From: Siderastrea siderea
Lineage: Eukaryota; Cnidaria; Anthozoa; Scleractinia; Rhizangiidae
Length of the DNA stretch: 64,000 bases
Direction of reading: 5' to 3'
NCBI GenBank assembly: GCA_964030785.1
Contig: OZ034971.1
Location: forward strand, 11,646,579 to 11,710,578
The stretch's first letter is position 1. Each line of letters begins with the position of its first letter. This document shows, in pieces, positions 39,574-50,233 of this stretch. The notes beneath the pieces were generated by a model. The model was not told where the DNA came from and did not search any database. It saw only the letters and a list, made by a program, of their open reading frames with translations. The position numbers were made by a program, and so were the translations under genes.

Positions 39574-39753
39574 CAAGAGCCTTTACTCCGATTTCTTTGA
39601 GGTCCGCTTTTAATGTTCCATCCTTTAGCGAGGAAAGCAGTGTGCTTCCACGCACTTTATTTTCCCTAAAACATCCACAATGTTCCCCTAACATGTTTTG
39701 CGTTAGCCAGGCGCATATATCCTCGATTTCCCATTTCTCAAATGACTTCCCAG
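39574..39753 (-). CDS. Exon 2 of host SAM/zinc-finger gene (SAM domain)
   Basis: 180 nt, acceptor ATAACAG (39756-39754), donor GTAAGA (from 39573). It encodes most of a SAM domain: WEIEDICAWLTQNMLGEHC, then FRENKVRGSTLLSSLKDGTL, DLKEIGVKAL. SAM domains mediate protein-protein contacts or RNA binding; here it is N-terminal to a zinc finger, so a nuclear adaptor is conceivable. Confidence 0.85.
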
Positions 39754-39870
39754 CTGTTATAAAAAGCAAAAAAAGTACGTTTGCTAAGCAGTAAACACAG
39801 TAGTAAACGTAGAATACACGTGGAGTTGGAAAGCATCCGGATAATATTTACTTCAAACTGTTTTACTTAC

Positions 39871-39889
39871 ATTGTATTGATCGCGCCAT
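39871..39889 (-). CDS. Exon 1 of host SAM/zinc-finger gene (start codon)
   Basis: ATG at 39889 encodes MARSIQ plus one base, followed by donor GTAAGT (39870-39865). The split codon joins exon 2 in frame, giving a start five or six residues before the SAM domain. Confidence 0.7.
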
Positions 39890-40195
39890 CGTCGCTATAG
39901 CGTAAGCTTGCTCTTTTCGCCTACAGCATCCACACTTGTTTCCTAACTGGACTTCACTGATGCTCGCAAAGCGAGGAAAAAATTAAAAACCGTCGCTAAC
40001 CATACATGCAGTGTCCTGGAACGGATCTGGACGTGACTGCTGTGGAACCCAACTGTGTGCTCACAAAGTCGGGCGCGTTTCTGATTGGTTTGCGTAAACC
40101 ACAAGCCGCGGCGTTGCACGCGCTGTTTGAATGTTCTCATTACGTTTCTCATTTATGGACGATTTCGTGACATTAACCGAAAAAAAAATCGGTGT

Positions 40196-40348
40196 CCCGA
40201 TTTTTTTCGGCAATGTCCCGGAATTATCGCGTGTTTCCCGGAAAAATTGCCAAGTGTCCCGATTCCCGGAAAAATCTCCAGATTCCCGGAACAATTTTAG
40301 CTATGTCCCGAAACAGCGTTTGTTAGAGTTGTCACCCCCCGTCGAATG
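40196..40348. repeat. Dispersed repeat, inverted relative to 8815-8950
   Basis: Tandem-like CCCGGAA motifs and TTAGAGTTGTCACCCCCCG match the left-flank copy in reverse complement. It lies upstream of the SAM gene start. Confidence 0.7.
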
Positions 40349-40940
40349 CTAATATAGAATTGTGACAGCAGCAGTGACTTCAGATAAAATTTGGGTCAAA
40401 AAAGGTGTTGGCGCTAGAGTGTTAGCGCATTCAATAGTATACCTATAGTAGTGCACCCCCTTTGTTGAATTCGTGTTAGCAGAGCTCTTCATTTTCAGTG
40501 ACTCTAAACTCTGTCGACAGGCGATAAACAAAACACGAGCACGCGCTCCGTTCCAAATTCGATCCACAAATGACGAATTTATGATTATGACTTTATGTTA
40601 ACAATTGAAGTGAAAAACATGCTTTTTTTTCCAAGAGTGCATTTCCACAACTAATAAGCTGCTTGGCAGCTTATAAGTTCTGGAGATGTGCTTTAGGAAA
40701 ATATTACTCTGCAGTGACGAATCTGTAAAGGTTATGTTCAAGTAAAGTAAAGGTAGCGTTGTCTGAATCAACAAATTTCTTACTTGTACTTGGATTTTAA
40801 TTTGAGCATCGTTCAGTTTTAAGTTTAAAAATATTTAGATGAATGTTATGAAAGTTGTGGTTGCTATTCATCGTGGTTTAATTAACATAATAGTTTTTTT
40901 ATCATTTTTTCTTAAGATATTGTCATTTGATGAGGATTGA

Positions 40941-40974
40941 GACGTTTCGACCGCTTACTGCTGGTCTTCATCAG
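40941..40974 (-). ncRNA. Candidate hammerhead-ribozyme core
   Basis: On the minus strand: CTGATGA, A, GACC, a 10-nt loop, GGTC, GAAAC, GTC. These are the conserved core boxes and a 4-bp helix II. Penelope-like elements are known to carry hammerheads in their terminal repeats, and a Penelope-type remnant starts about 60 bp away. Helices I and III are not convincing here, so it may be inactive or only a partial motif. Confidence 0.4.
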
Positions 40975-41180
40975 GCGATGGTGTCGACTGGGCGTGTGTC
41001 ACAATATGTAGCACCATAGCTGTTTGCGATTGGTGCATTTCGTAAAGTCTATATTGGGGAAACAGGAAGGTCTATGCATGAAGGGATTAAGGAACATGAC
41101 TGAGACATACGGCTTTTTCGTACTCAGACCTCAGCTGTTTCAGAATATGCTAACGCAACCGGACACTATCCGCCTTGAGA

Positions 41181-41891
41181 CAAGGGGTCAATTTAATAAA
41201 GAAACTACACTTGTAGTTTTTACACGTGTAATTTACACGTGTAAAGTTTAACTTGTAAATACAAGAATTTAATAAAATAATTTTCTTCTCTGGAAGTCAC
41301 ACGTGTAGCACGAGTCAGATACAAGAGTAAATTACAATTGTAGCCCTAAAATTGTAAACTCCGCTTTAATGTACTAATGTAGGTTACAAGTGTACAAACC
41401 AATCTCTCTGCTTTAATCTATGCTAATGTCTACTCTAATCGCAGGTTTATTAATTCCAAAAGATGAGTGAACGCGTCCTCAGGGAGACAAAAATTCACCC
41501 GAAATTCCCTTGGACTTTCCGTGTCTAACAGCCGCCTTTCCTCGAAATTCCTAGCTTGCCGGATATAAGATGCCTCAGCAGCTCGTCGAGTTCATCTTTG
41601 CTAGAGGAAAACATATTTTGTCACAAAAATACGCTTTTTATAAGATGTACCCAATGTCTACAAGTGACATGCCACTTGTAATTTGCACTTGTGATTCACA
41701 AGTTGGACTCAGTAAAAATACAAGTCGGACTCTTGAAAACGTTTTATTAAATTTGATACAAGTTACAAGTCGGACACTTGTAACTTGGACTTGTAACGAT
41801 GTTTATTAAACTCGTTTTCGTCTGCGCTTGTAAAAACAATTGTCCGACTTGTAAATTACAAGTCTAAAAGTTTTATTAAATTGACCCAAGG
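41181..41891. mobile_element. 701-bp element, 5-bp duplication CAAGG, nested in the Penelope remnant
   Basis: Element 41186-41886 with ends GGTCAATTTAATAAA and TTTATTAAATTGACC, flanked by CAAGG at 41181-41185 and 41887-41891. The interior is rich in ACTTGTAA and TTACAAGT motifs in both orientations, giving many short hairpins. No coding capacity. Superfamily not assigned. Confidence 0.88.
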
Positions 41892-41913
41892 TTAAGATTG
41901 TTGACCATGACCC

Positions 41914-41966
41914 ACATTGGTATAGCCTGCGTGCAGACGTCTCCTGCACGCAAGCTAACATTGGTA
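41914..41966. mobile_element. 35-bp hairpin insert with 9-bp duplication ACATTGGTA
   Basis: Insert 41923-41957 consists of two 14-bp arms (TAGCCTGCGTGCAG and the reverse complement with one mismatch) around a 7-nt loop. ACATTGGTA flanks it at 41914-41922 and 41958-41966. It interrupts the Penelope reading frame right after HWY. Confidence 0.85.
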
Positions 41967-42249
41967 CACCAGCAGAGTTAACAAAAGAGGCAATTCAAAA
42001 AAGACTTCATGCTAATAACATCAATAGGGATAACGGAATTGAAATTCCAGAAGTGTGGATGCCCACGATCGAAAAACACAGCAGCGGATTGGTACCACAG
42101 CAAATGACAGAGGGAACAGCGTCTAATCGGAATAATAGAGATCGAACAACTAGGCTCTTCCCACATGACAAAATATGGTTGTCGTGGCAACGTCAGATTT
42201 GATGAAACGCGGGCACTTTGTACCCCTGCCCCAGGCTGAATAGGGTTAA

Positions 42250-43681
42250 TGAAAAAAAAAGTAATAAAGAGAGTGACGATACAATTTCACAAAGCAATTG
42301 GTAAAGTTTCGGAAAACTGTCAAGGGCACACCCTGCCAGGGAAACTAAATTCTACCCCAGGGATTAATAAAATCACCCAAGACCAAGGAAGTTCAAATTC
42401 ACTAGGGTGGGAAAAATGTTTCATCGGATTGGGTTTCACCAGGTCTGTAGCAGAGGGTTATCATATTTGTTTTTAAAAGTGGTAGTCGCACTCAATCTCA
42501 GGGATCCCAAGCTCATTCATTTCCGATAAAAAGGAAAAACGAAGCACTCTGATTCGAGCTGGACGGTTCTGCTATAATGATGTGGAGAACCTATGCAAGT
42601 AGAACAAGTATGAGAAATGCAGGGGGAGGGGGGAGGAAGGATTTACCACTTGACGTATACACACGACAAAAACTCTACTTCGCTACAAGAAAAATAAATC
42701 AATAACGAGAAAGTTATTTTAATTATTTGGGGTGAATTGTGTTATCTACCAGCTAAAGAGAATAGCATTGCGTCAATAAAAATGAATATACTTGAACGCT
42801 ATTTTGTTTTGAAACATAAACATGTGGTCGCAATATGTATTACATACCTTGTCATAAAAAAGCGATTTGTGCTATATCACGCCGTAATTATGTTAGACTG
42901 TGCGTATAATTTATAGCTTTAAAATTAAACAGAATATACAAGTGATGAAAAATTACTGAACTAGCTGAACTTAATTTGTTGACGGTCAACAAAAATTTTG
43001 AGTAAAACTGAACGAAAACAAATGGTTCCCCTCAGTGTTTTAAGATAGATAACAAATACCAAAAATTCTACCTTAACTGAAAAGAAATTAATGAAATTAA
43101 AATTGAATATTGTGGAAAATTTATCGAAATAGTTGGCCTGATGTTAACGTCACACTTCGTATAAAGAAAACCTGCACGACAACAATTTTTAGACAATGTT
43201 TGTAAGATTTACAATAACGTCTCAAATGCCTACCTTACTAGAAAAGAAAACCCAATTAATTATTGAATCAAGTTGCTGGACTTTTACGACATTGTGTATT
43301 AAAGTTAAATGTTAAGTAAACTTACTGACGGAACAAAATTTTTGTACGCCGTTGGCATGTGTGACAATAATCAGTTACGAAACTTCAAACAAAGACTGCT
43401 TTTTGTAGTACTTTTATGATAATCGGAAACTAAGTGATCAGATATCACCTACTTCCTTTGTATTAACGAATGACTGTATACGATACGACGCAACAACAAA
43501 TTACAAAATGTCTAACAGACTAAAGTTTATAAGATTAAGTTCGAGAAGATCCTAATTAATCTAAAGAACTCGTTTGCTCTTTTCCTTGTCACTCGTGACG
43601 CCAGCTCATCCTTTCAGATTACTTTTTAATTTTGTGGCAGACATTGCCTGAGTAGATGACATTAACATATTTCCCTTTCTC
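42250..43681. other. No gene recognised
   Basis: AT-rich, low-complexity sequence preceded by a repeat end (GAATAGGGTTAA, 42238-42249). No convincing exon. Confidence 0.55.
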
Positions 43682-44020
43682 CTACTTGATAATGAACTTC
43701 ACTTTTACGTTACATTCAGGACACTTGCATTCCGCACCTCCTCTAAAGAAAGGCGCGGAGTGCATCTTACGAGAATTTGCTGATATTACGTGATTATTTT
43801 TATATCGTAGGCTGCACCAAGGATTGGTTTGCTTCACTTTGTTGCTAAAGATCCTGGTCCAGTCTCCACCCAGCAGTCGGCCACCGCTGGGAAAGCTCTT
43901 TATAGGGATCCTTTCCCAGTCCTTTCGTGACAGTTTGAATGTCGCTGTTGTATTATCAGTGTTCTTGCGAAAGAAATTCTCTTCCTTCTCGGAGTCATCT
44001 GAGTCGGACTCCCCTTCATT
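43682..44020 (-). CDS. Host gene B, exon 4 (terminal, zinc-binding-like)
   Basis: 339 nt from acceptor TTTATAG (44022-44021) to TAG 43684-43682. It encodes an acidic start (NEGESDSDDSEKEE) followed by FKLSRKDWERIPIKSF, a WTRIF segment, then CSLRYKNNHV, FFRGGAECKCPECNVKVKF. The spacing of W, C, H and CxCxxC suggests a compact zinc-binding DNA-associated fold (FLYWCH/WRKY-GCM1-like in outline; inference). Starts in phase 0, matching exon 3. Confidence 0.75.
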   Translation of the reverse strand, partial: NEGESDSDDSEKEENFFRKNTDNTTATFKLSRKDWERIPIKSFPSGGRLLGGDWTRIFSNKVKQTNPWCSLRYKNNHVISANSRKMHSAPFFRGGAECKCPECNVKVKFIIK

Positions 44021-44367
44021 CTATAAAAAAATGCAATTCAATACGATCTTAAACTTTTTTAGTGAAAATAACGAATGGTTTTACTGTTGTGACCAACTCC
44101 AGGTTTAATTCTCAAGCATCCCAGATCATCGCTGGCAGCTATAACCCGTGGTCACGATTTGACCAATACCATCAATGAAATCGGCTTCACTTTTGTATTA
44201 CAACTGGTAGGAAATAACTTAGAGCAGTTCGTATAAAAAAAAGCACGATTTTTATTTCATTAAAAAAAACACCATACTTTATTTTATGAATCATAACTGG
44301 CGAAACATGTTAAAAACCCGGCTTCGAGTGAACACACAAATCTGGCAAAGAGAGAATTAAGGTTATA

Positions 44368-45068
44368 AGTCATACTTGCATTATATGTGGCTCACCCGGC
44401 GGCGCTAACTCCGGTTTAACTCTATTCTGCCTGGGGGAAGGGGGGGGGGGCACATTGTGCCCGCGCTGACTTTAACGAATTATAACTTTTAAACAGCTTG
44501 ACGAATAATCACCAAACCTTGTGACTTTTCCTAAAATTTATCAGAGAAAATTTTTTCTGTGTCAATGACGGGTCTATGATGATTGACGTTTCCATAACAA
44601 TCGTTTATTCAGAAGAGTATTTTTTACTATTTTCTCTCTTTTTTCAGTCTTTTTTCAGTTTTTTTCCCCTTCGTTTGTAAGACGACCACTATGTACTATG
44701 TATACTATGTATGTTTCTTAGAACAATATCATATATTTTTTGGTGAAGTCATTGTCAGCTGTGTGACTGCATTTTCGGGATTCAAGATGGCGGCCCAAAC
44801 TTCAAAATGGCTGCTTTGTGACGTCATTGTGACGTTATGAAACGTCAGAATCGAGATGTCATAAACCCAATCTGTTAAGCTAGTGACGTGCTATAAACGT
44901 GCCAAGTTTCATCACAAAAGCGTAAATATTTTTCGAGATCTATAGGGGGGGCACTTTGTCCCCCTCCCCCCCCCCCAAGGCTCAGAAACGTAAAAAAAGC
45001 CAACGCGAAATAGGGTTAAGTCATACTCGCATTATGTGTGGCTCATACGGGGTCGCTAATTCCGGTTT
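44368..45068. mobile_element. TTAA-bounded 596-bp element inside a ~52-bp direct repeat
   Basis: Element 44420-45015 with short ends CTCTATT / AATAGGG and TTAA on both sides (44416-44419, 45016-45019), a Kolobok- or piggyBac-like target. The flanks carry a direct repeat (GTCATACTTGCATTAT ... CGCTAACTCCGGTTTAA at 44381-44419 and about 45019-45058). Long G and C runs lie near each end. It sits in intron 3 of host gene B. Confidence 0.7.
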
Positions 45069-45282
45069 AATCAGGAAGAAATAACTGGAAGACTTTCTTC
45101 TTTCTTCGGACATTAGCATGAGATGAATAACCGGCCTGAAAGGTGTAACTGGCATAGTAATGTAAATTTTCCAAATGTTCCGATCCTCCCGAAGCCGTGT
45201 TGGGTTTGGTAACTCTATGGATTACACGAAGTGTTTTTATTTTCATTAAAAAAATGCATGAATGTTCTCCTCAAGTACGCAC

Positions 45283-45348
45283 CATTCTTTTGTCGATTCT
45301 CTGTCCAATACCAGGCGACTTCAATGGTTTGTTAAAATGTCCTTCGAT
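45283..45348 (-). CDS. Host gene B, exon 3
   Basis: 66 nt between acceptor TTTACAG (45351-45349) and donor GTGCGT (from 45282), phase 0 both sides. It encodes 22 residues (IEGHFNKPLKSPGIGQRIDK...). Confidence 0.7.
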
Positions 45349-45991
45349 CTGTAAAAAAAGTTTTTGAATTTTAGACAGTACGTTTTACGTACAACGTCTA
45401 CTCATTTGTTTTTACTGTCATATTATTCCACTGTTACTATTGCACATATCAGAAATTTGCAGGGCTTAAAACTACTGTATTTCAGGCTGGAATTTCCCCT
45501 TTTTTATTTAACCCTCTCTGTACTTTTTTCTTCTTCTAATAACCTTTTTCTTTAAGGTTTAAAAAAATAAACGAAATCAATAAGCCCCGTTCCATTATTT
45601 TTAATAGCTCGCCTCCTCTCACTCTCAGTTACTTGTGCCTGAAACTTTGAAAAAAACGTTGTCGTTACATGTAATTTTCCGTAATCCACCCTTCTTATTA
45701 CTCAGATCTTACTTATTTTGTGCCTGAAATTTCAAGTAAGAGTCATCTTACTCGCAGTTTGTCGAACGGTTTGTCTATCGTATAATGCAAGACAAGTTGT
45801 GTTGACAGCACGTTGATTTCAGTCAGTATTGTTCTTCCTAAATGGTTCAGACAGAATCTTCAACCTAGACAAATATACTTAAGCCTCTGCCTCTAAATAA
45901 GCCCCCATCCCCCACTCCCCAAGTAACCCTTTTATGTAGCTTAAAAGACCACTAGCTTAATAGAGGAAACAAGTTATAAGAGTACCCTTAC

Positions 45992-46417
45992 CTGCAACGG
46001 CAGATGGGTAACAGTTGAAGCGCCTGACTTTTCACGGTTCACGGGCGCCATGATCACACAAGGGCGCTGGTATTTCTCATCAAGAACATGAGAACAAGCC
46101 CTTTGAGGTGGCGCATGACAACCACACTGACAACCGCTGGTGCAGCTATAGTAATGTGGCACAGTGACATTCCCCGGTACATTAAATAAACGCAGTTGGT
46201 GGTGCTGGGGGCCCTGTAAATGGCAACCACCACTGCAAGGAAACAAGGGTTGGGAGACCTCTTGAGAGTTTGCCATCTGTACCAGCTGGGAACTCAGTTT
46301 GTAAGACGCCAATGAGGCTTGTAAAGGTACATGCCTTGATGCAGCGTTGTGACCTCTGGAGTCGTCTTTAGAGGTGATTTGGTAGGGTGACCAAGTGCCC
46401 AGCTTAGGAATATCAAC
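45992..46417 (-). CDS. Host gene B, exon 2
   Basis: 426 nt between acceptor TTAACAG (46420-46418) and donor GTAAGG (from 45991), phase 0. It encodes 142 residues with Gln/Ser-rich sequence and a Cys/His cluster (YYSCTSGCQCGCHAPPQRAC) and CSGGCHLQG. No known domain named. Confidence 0.75.
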
Positions 46418-46429
46418 CTGTTAAGCAGA

Positions 46430-48299
46430 CATTGACATCGATCGATTAGAATTCAAGACGAAAGTGGTTATAACAGGCTCGCTACGAGATGTCTTGCGAT
46501 CAGTAGGATAGGATATAGAGGTGTGTGATGGCGACTCAAAACCCGCAGGAGCGGCAGCCGTATTTAGGGATCGGGTGTGGGGACGTTTGACACGTTTAGG
46601 GGATCAGAAATCAGATATTTTTGCATAAAATCGATCAATGAAAGAAAAATGTGCCTCGTTACATTATGAGAATGCTGTTACAACTATCACATGACTTAAA
46701 ATTTCCGTGGCTTGTAAATTTTTTGCGAACTATAAGAAAGAAAAGAAGGAAAGACAAAAATTCTACCTGTAGAATTTTTGGCACAAGTTAATACTCCTGT
46801 CCGAACATTTTTATATGCATGCCACCAGAAGTACTTCTGGTGCCACCTAAATACCAGAATTTGGTGATTAAAAAAAAGGAAAAGAAAAGAAAAAAGTACA
46901 AACCGAAGAAACAAATCTCTTTGAACAAATTCTTCCCACGGAGCCCTCTGGTGGGGCAAATTTGGCGCTTAGTCCCAGGCTTGACTGTTAGTTTTGACCC
47001 TCTTTTTGGTACGACGCCTGTATAAATTGCAGAGGCTTCGAAAAGTGAGCTTGTGTTTAACGCAAGACTGTTCTTCGAGAGATGGACTCATTGGCGAATG
47101 AATCACAGAAATGTAAGAGATTTATCCTTATTGAAATGTGTTGAGGTTTAAAAGCGCTGGCTAGGGTCTAAGTCGACTTTTAGCGAGTAGTTCGAGCGGG
47201 ACCTCGAATGTCGGTTGGCTGCTAAATTCAGCAAATTTGAATTTCCAGCTTTCCCACCTTGTCTTCTCTTGACGGCGATCGGCGTTAAGCGGAAAATCAC
47301 CCAAAATGGCCTCCAGAAGCTCGGAAAAGAGGTAAAAACACAGCAAACACACAACAGGTAAGGTTTTTCAAACTTTATTTTGGTTTTCTTTTCTATTTTT
47401 AACGGAAAACTGCCGATTATTTTCGATCGAATTTCAGGTCCACACAAAAACTCTCGTGTGGGGAAACATGACCGAACGTTGTTTCAAGCAAACAGCGCTG
47501 AAAGATGTCGAAACTTCAATAAATTTATCACCTTACTAACCTTACCGTGTTGTCTTGTGCCTTTTTTTTTCCACATGTTCTTCTGCAAATATCCCTGTTT
47601 CCCTCCGATTCTTGAGTGAGTTTGATTTTCGCCCGCCATTTTGAAAAACCACTCGGTCCCAGTAGTGCGTTTTCAATAGGCAGTGTAGAACTGGGACTGA
47701 GTGGTTTTTCAAAATGGCGGGCGACATCAGACTCACTCAAGAATCGGAAAGAAGCAGGGATATTTGCAGAAACACATGTGGAAATCAAAGACACAAGACA
47801 ACAGAACTGACGGTAAGGTGATAAACTTATTGAAGTGTCGACATATTTCAGCACTGTTTGCTTAAAATAGCGTTCGATGAGAACTCGAACAACATGTTCC
47901 TAAAGAAAAATCCACCAACCAGCAGTCGCCATCGTGGATCTGCGATCCACAATTTAAAATTAGTGTAATAAAGATAATCAAATAAGATAAAAAGACGTTG
48001 ACATTGCGTAGTAACGAACTGGCAGACACCTTCCCATCCTCCCCTTCTTAATGTAATAACTGTCTGCACAGGGTAATGACGCAAGACATAAGAATCTTAT
48101 TTAGATGAGATGAAGTGAGAAGAGATGTGGTGAGGTGAGATGAGATGAGATGACAGAGATGAGATGACATGACATGAGCCATTGACATAAGATGCGGTGA
48201 GATTTTAAGAAATACAGAGATGCAATATGAACCCAGCAAATTAATCGAGTAAGATCATCGCTGTACATTGCACTGTACATGCACTTTGATTTATTGCAC
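46430..48299. other. Host gene B intron 1, with foldback element and GATGA-type repeat
   Basis: No coding exon recognised. Contains the 47484-47870 foldback and a purine-rich GATGA/GTGAG degenerate repeat at about 48104-48180. Confidence 0.6.
47484..47870. mobile_element. Foldback element with ~180-bp arms
   Basis: Arms 47484-47665 and about 47690-47870 are inverted copies (AGCAAACAGCGCTGAAA ... GCCCGCCATTTTGAAAAACC), with a ~25-bp spacer. Arms differ at several sites. No clear target duplication. Confidence 0.85.
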
Positions 48300-48632
48300 C
48301 TTGATTGTTTCCATTGGGTACATTGCTGGTGCATCACGATGCCTGTGGTTATCAATATGAGCACCAAAAGGGTCCCCGTGGAAACCTTGAGGGAATGATC
48401 CATGGACGTCACTTATCTCAATATTGCTCAAGAGGTCTGCACATGAGCTTGATTCCATTGTCAGTGGTCCAATTGTCTGCTGGTAATCAATGGCAGTGAA
48501 TAATGGCTCCGGTGCTCTTTCCTGCTTCACAGTCATCTCGCTTGTAAAGACCAGTGGATAGCTTTTCTCATTGTAAGTGGGTTCTCCTTCCATCTTCCAA
48601 CTGCTTTTGATTAACTCATTCAACGAGAACAT
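48300..48632 (-). CDS. Host gene B, exon 1
   Basis: 333 nt from ATG 48632 to donor GTGCAA (from 48299), phase 0. It encodes 111 residues beginning MFSLNELIKSSWKMEGEP, with an acidic/Ser region (SSCADLLSNIEISDVHG) and His-rich segment. With exons 2-4 it gives a 387-residue protein. Looks like a lineage-specific nuclear protein; function unknown. Confidence 0.7.
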
Positions 48633-49576
48633 CAGAATCTTTGCGTCTGTTTAGTTTTTATGTTTTCAGTGGTACACAGAAAGCCGCGCTAAATGGCAAG
48701 CAAATCTGCAAAACAGAAAAAAGAAGAAAAACTGAAAGGATGTCTTGCTGGACTGTCTGGTATCCGTCTATTAATTATTATCTTCAAATTTAGAATTTGA
48801 ATCACCTTCAAGTCCTCAATTTTCTCTTTCCACCATAACATCCTTAATCCCCCTTTTTTTCTTTCTTTTTTAACGTTTTAAAACTTCGTCAAAAATTCTC
48901 AAACATTTGATACGGCATGAACTACAAATTAGTGGGGGCGTTGGTGAATCGAATTAAATCTCTTTGAGATAAAAAAGTGCTGAAACTTCCAAAAAAAAGC
49001 GTGGCGTTTGCCCATAATTCTTCCATATTGGGCGGAGTCGCATCCAACACCGTCCATATTTAACAATCATTCGGCGAAGGCGAAGTGAATATTATGGAAT
49101 AATGTCAAGGGGATTATTCCACAATATTCGCTGAGCCTGAGGACAATAATTGCTTTAGTGATTATCAGAGCAAATGCATTTTCTTTTTTCTTTTCTCCAG
49201 AAACATCAAAAATCGCGCAGTGGCCATTTTGAAAATTGGTACTTCAGTATTATAATCACCTGCCGCGGTGTGACTATAGTAAGAAATGACGTAGTCCTCG
49301 ACCAATCAGTGCGCTCGCTTCTCTATAATCATCTGGCCCCGGTTCCTGGAAAGCCAATTAAACTATCCCCCGATTAGCAGTTAATCCACGTTTAAATTCC
49401 TTATCCCTAGAATAACTAATTCAGGGATAAAAAGGTGTTCCTGAAAAGCAGTTTTATCCCTTGGTTAACTAATCTTGGATTAGTGTCAGAATAAACCAGT
49501 TAAACCAGTTTTTTTAATTCATGGCGCGAAAAACGAAGGTTGAGCGCGAACGTGCCGGAAAAAATTCGGCAAGAAA

Positions 49577-50005
49577 ATGGTGGAGAATGATGTAGTAGAA
49601 ATTGAGCCAAAGGCGAGGAAAAGGAAACCAAATTTTTCCGTCAGCGAAATTGCCATTATTACAGAATATGTGGGGAAAAATCTTCACATAATTCAGTCAA
49701 AACTGACGAATAATATAACGAACAAAGCAAAAAAGGAAATGTGGGAGGAAATCACAAGAGAAGTAAACGCGGTGGGCCAGGCGAGTCGTTCCGTACAAGA
49801 AGTCAAAGATAAATGGAAGAATCTTCACTCCGACGCTAAAAAGGAATTCAACACTTTCCGATGAGAGTCCAAAAAAACTGGCGGCGGACCACCGCCAAAG
49901 CCACCCTCACAGTCTAGTGAGAAATTAATTGAGCTTTTGGAAGGTACGCCTGCATTTTCCGGGCTGGAGGGATTTGAGGCTGGTGGCGAGGACGGAGGGG
50001 CGGGT
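49577..50005 (+). pseudogene. Harbinger Myb/SANT-like DNA-binding protein, nonsense-broken
   Basis: ATG 49577. A Myb/SANT-like domain as in NAIF1-type Harbinger partners: KPNFSVSEIAIITEYVGKN, then WEEITREVNAVGQ and VKDKWKNLHSDAKKEF. TGA at 49862-49864 interrupts, but the same frame continues ESKKTGGGPPPKPPSQSSEK and LIELLEGTPAFSGLEGFE, the expected continuation. A CGA-to-TGA change (CpG decay) is a simple explanation. The protein would carry the transposase to the ends of the element. Confidence 0.85.
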
Positions 50006-50197
50006 GAGTACATAATTGTTTTATTGATAAAGGTCATGTGATGGTTGTCCGCCATGTTATTGTTGCTTTTTGCATGCAGCCGTGGAGCATGATACGGATC
50101 GACAGTGGAGTGCAGTAGTGGTTTCTTTCTCAGGCTGTATTCATGCCTGTGTATGCTATATACATGTAATTTTGTCAAGATTCACTTTATACCGGTA

Positions 50198-50233
50198 CTC
50201 TCTTTTCTTTTCTTTTCTTTTCTTTTCTTTTCT
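50198..50233. repeat. (TTTTC)n microsatellite
   Basis: Seven tandem TTTTC units inside the Harbinger element. Confidence 0.95.

Larger units (their letters stand above)
41030..42070 (+). pseudogene. Penelope-like retroelement remnant (GIY-YIG domain), with nested insertions
   Basis: Plus-strand translation shows VYIGETGRSMHEGIKEHD, an in-frame TGA, then LFRTQTSAVSEYANATGHYP; after 41891 KVKIVDHDPHWY, and after 41966 EAIQKRLHANNINRDNGIEI and PEVWMPTI. This is the GIY-YIG-type endonuclease end of Penelope-like elements. Removing the 701-bp and 35-bp insertions with one copy of each duplication restores the alignment order, which confirms the nesting. Stops at about 41101 and 41176 and a one-base shift near 41980 show decay. 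Confidence 0.8.

Noticed and set aside
47148..47854. Several open frames near the foldback element
   Set aside because: Mirror frames of the inverted arms; no protein features.
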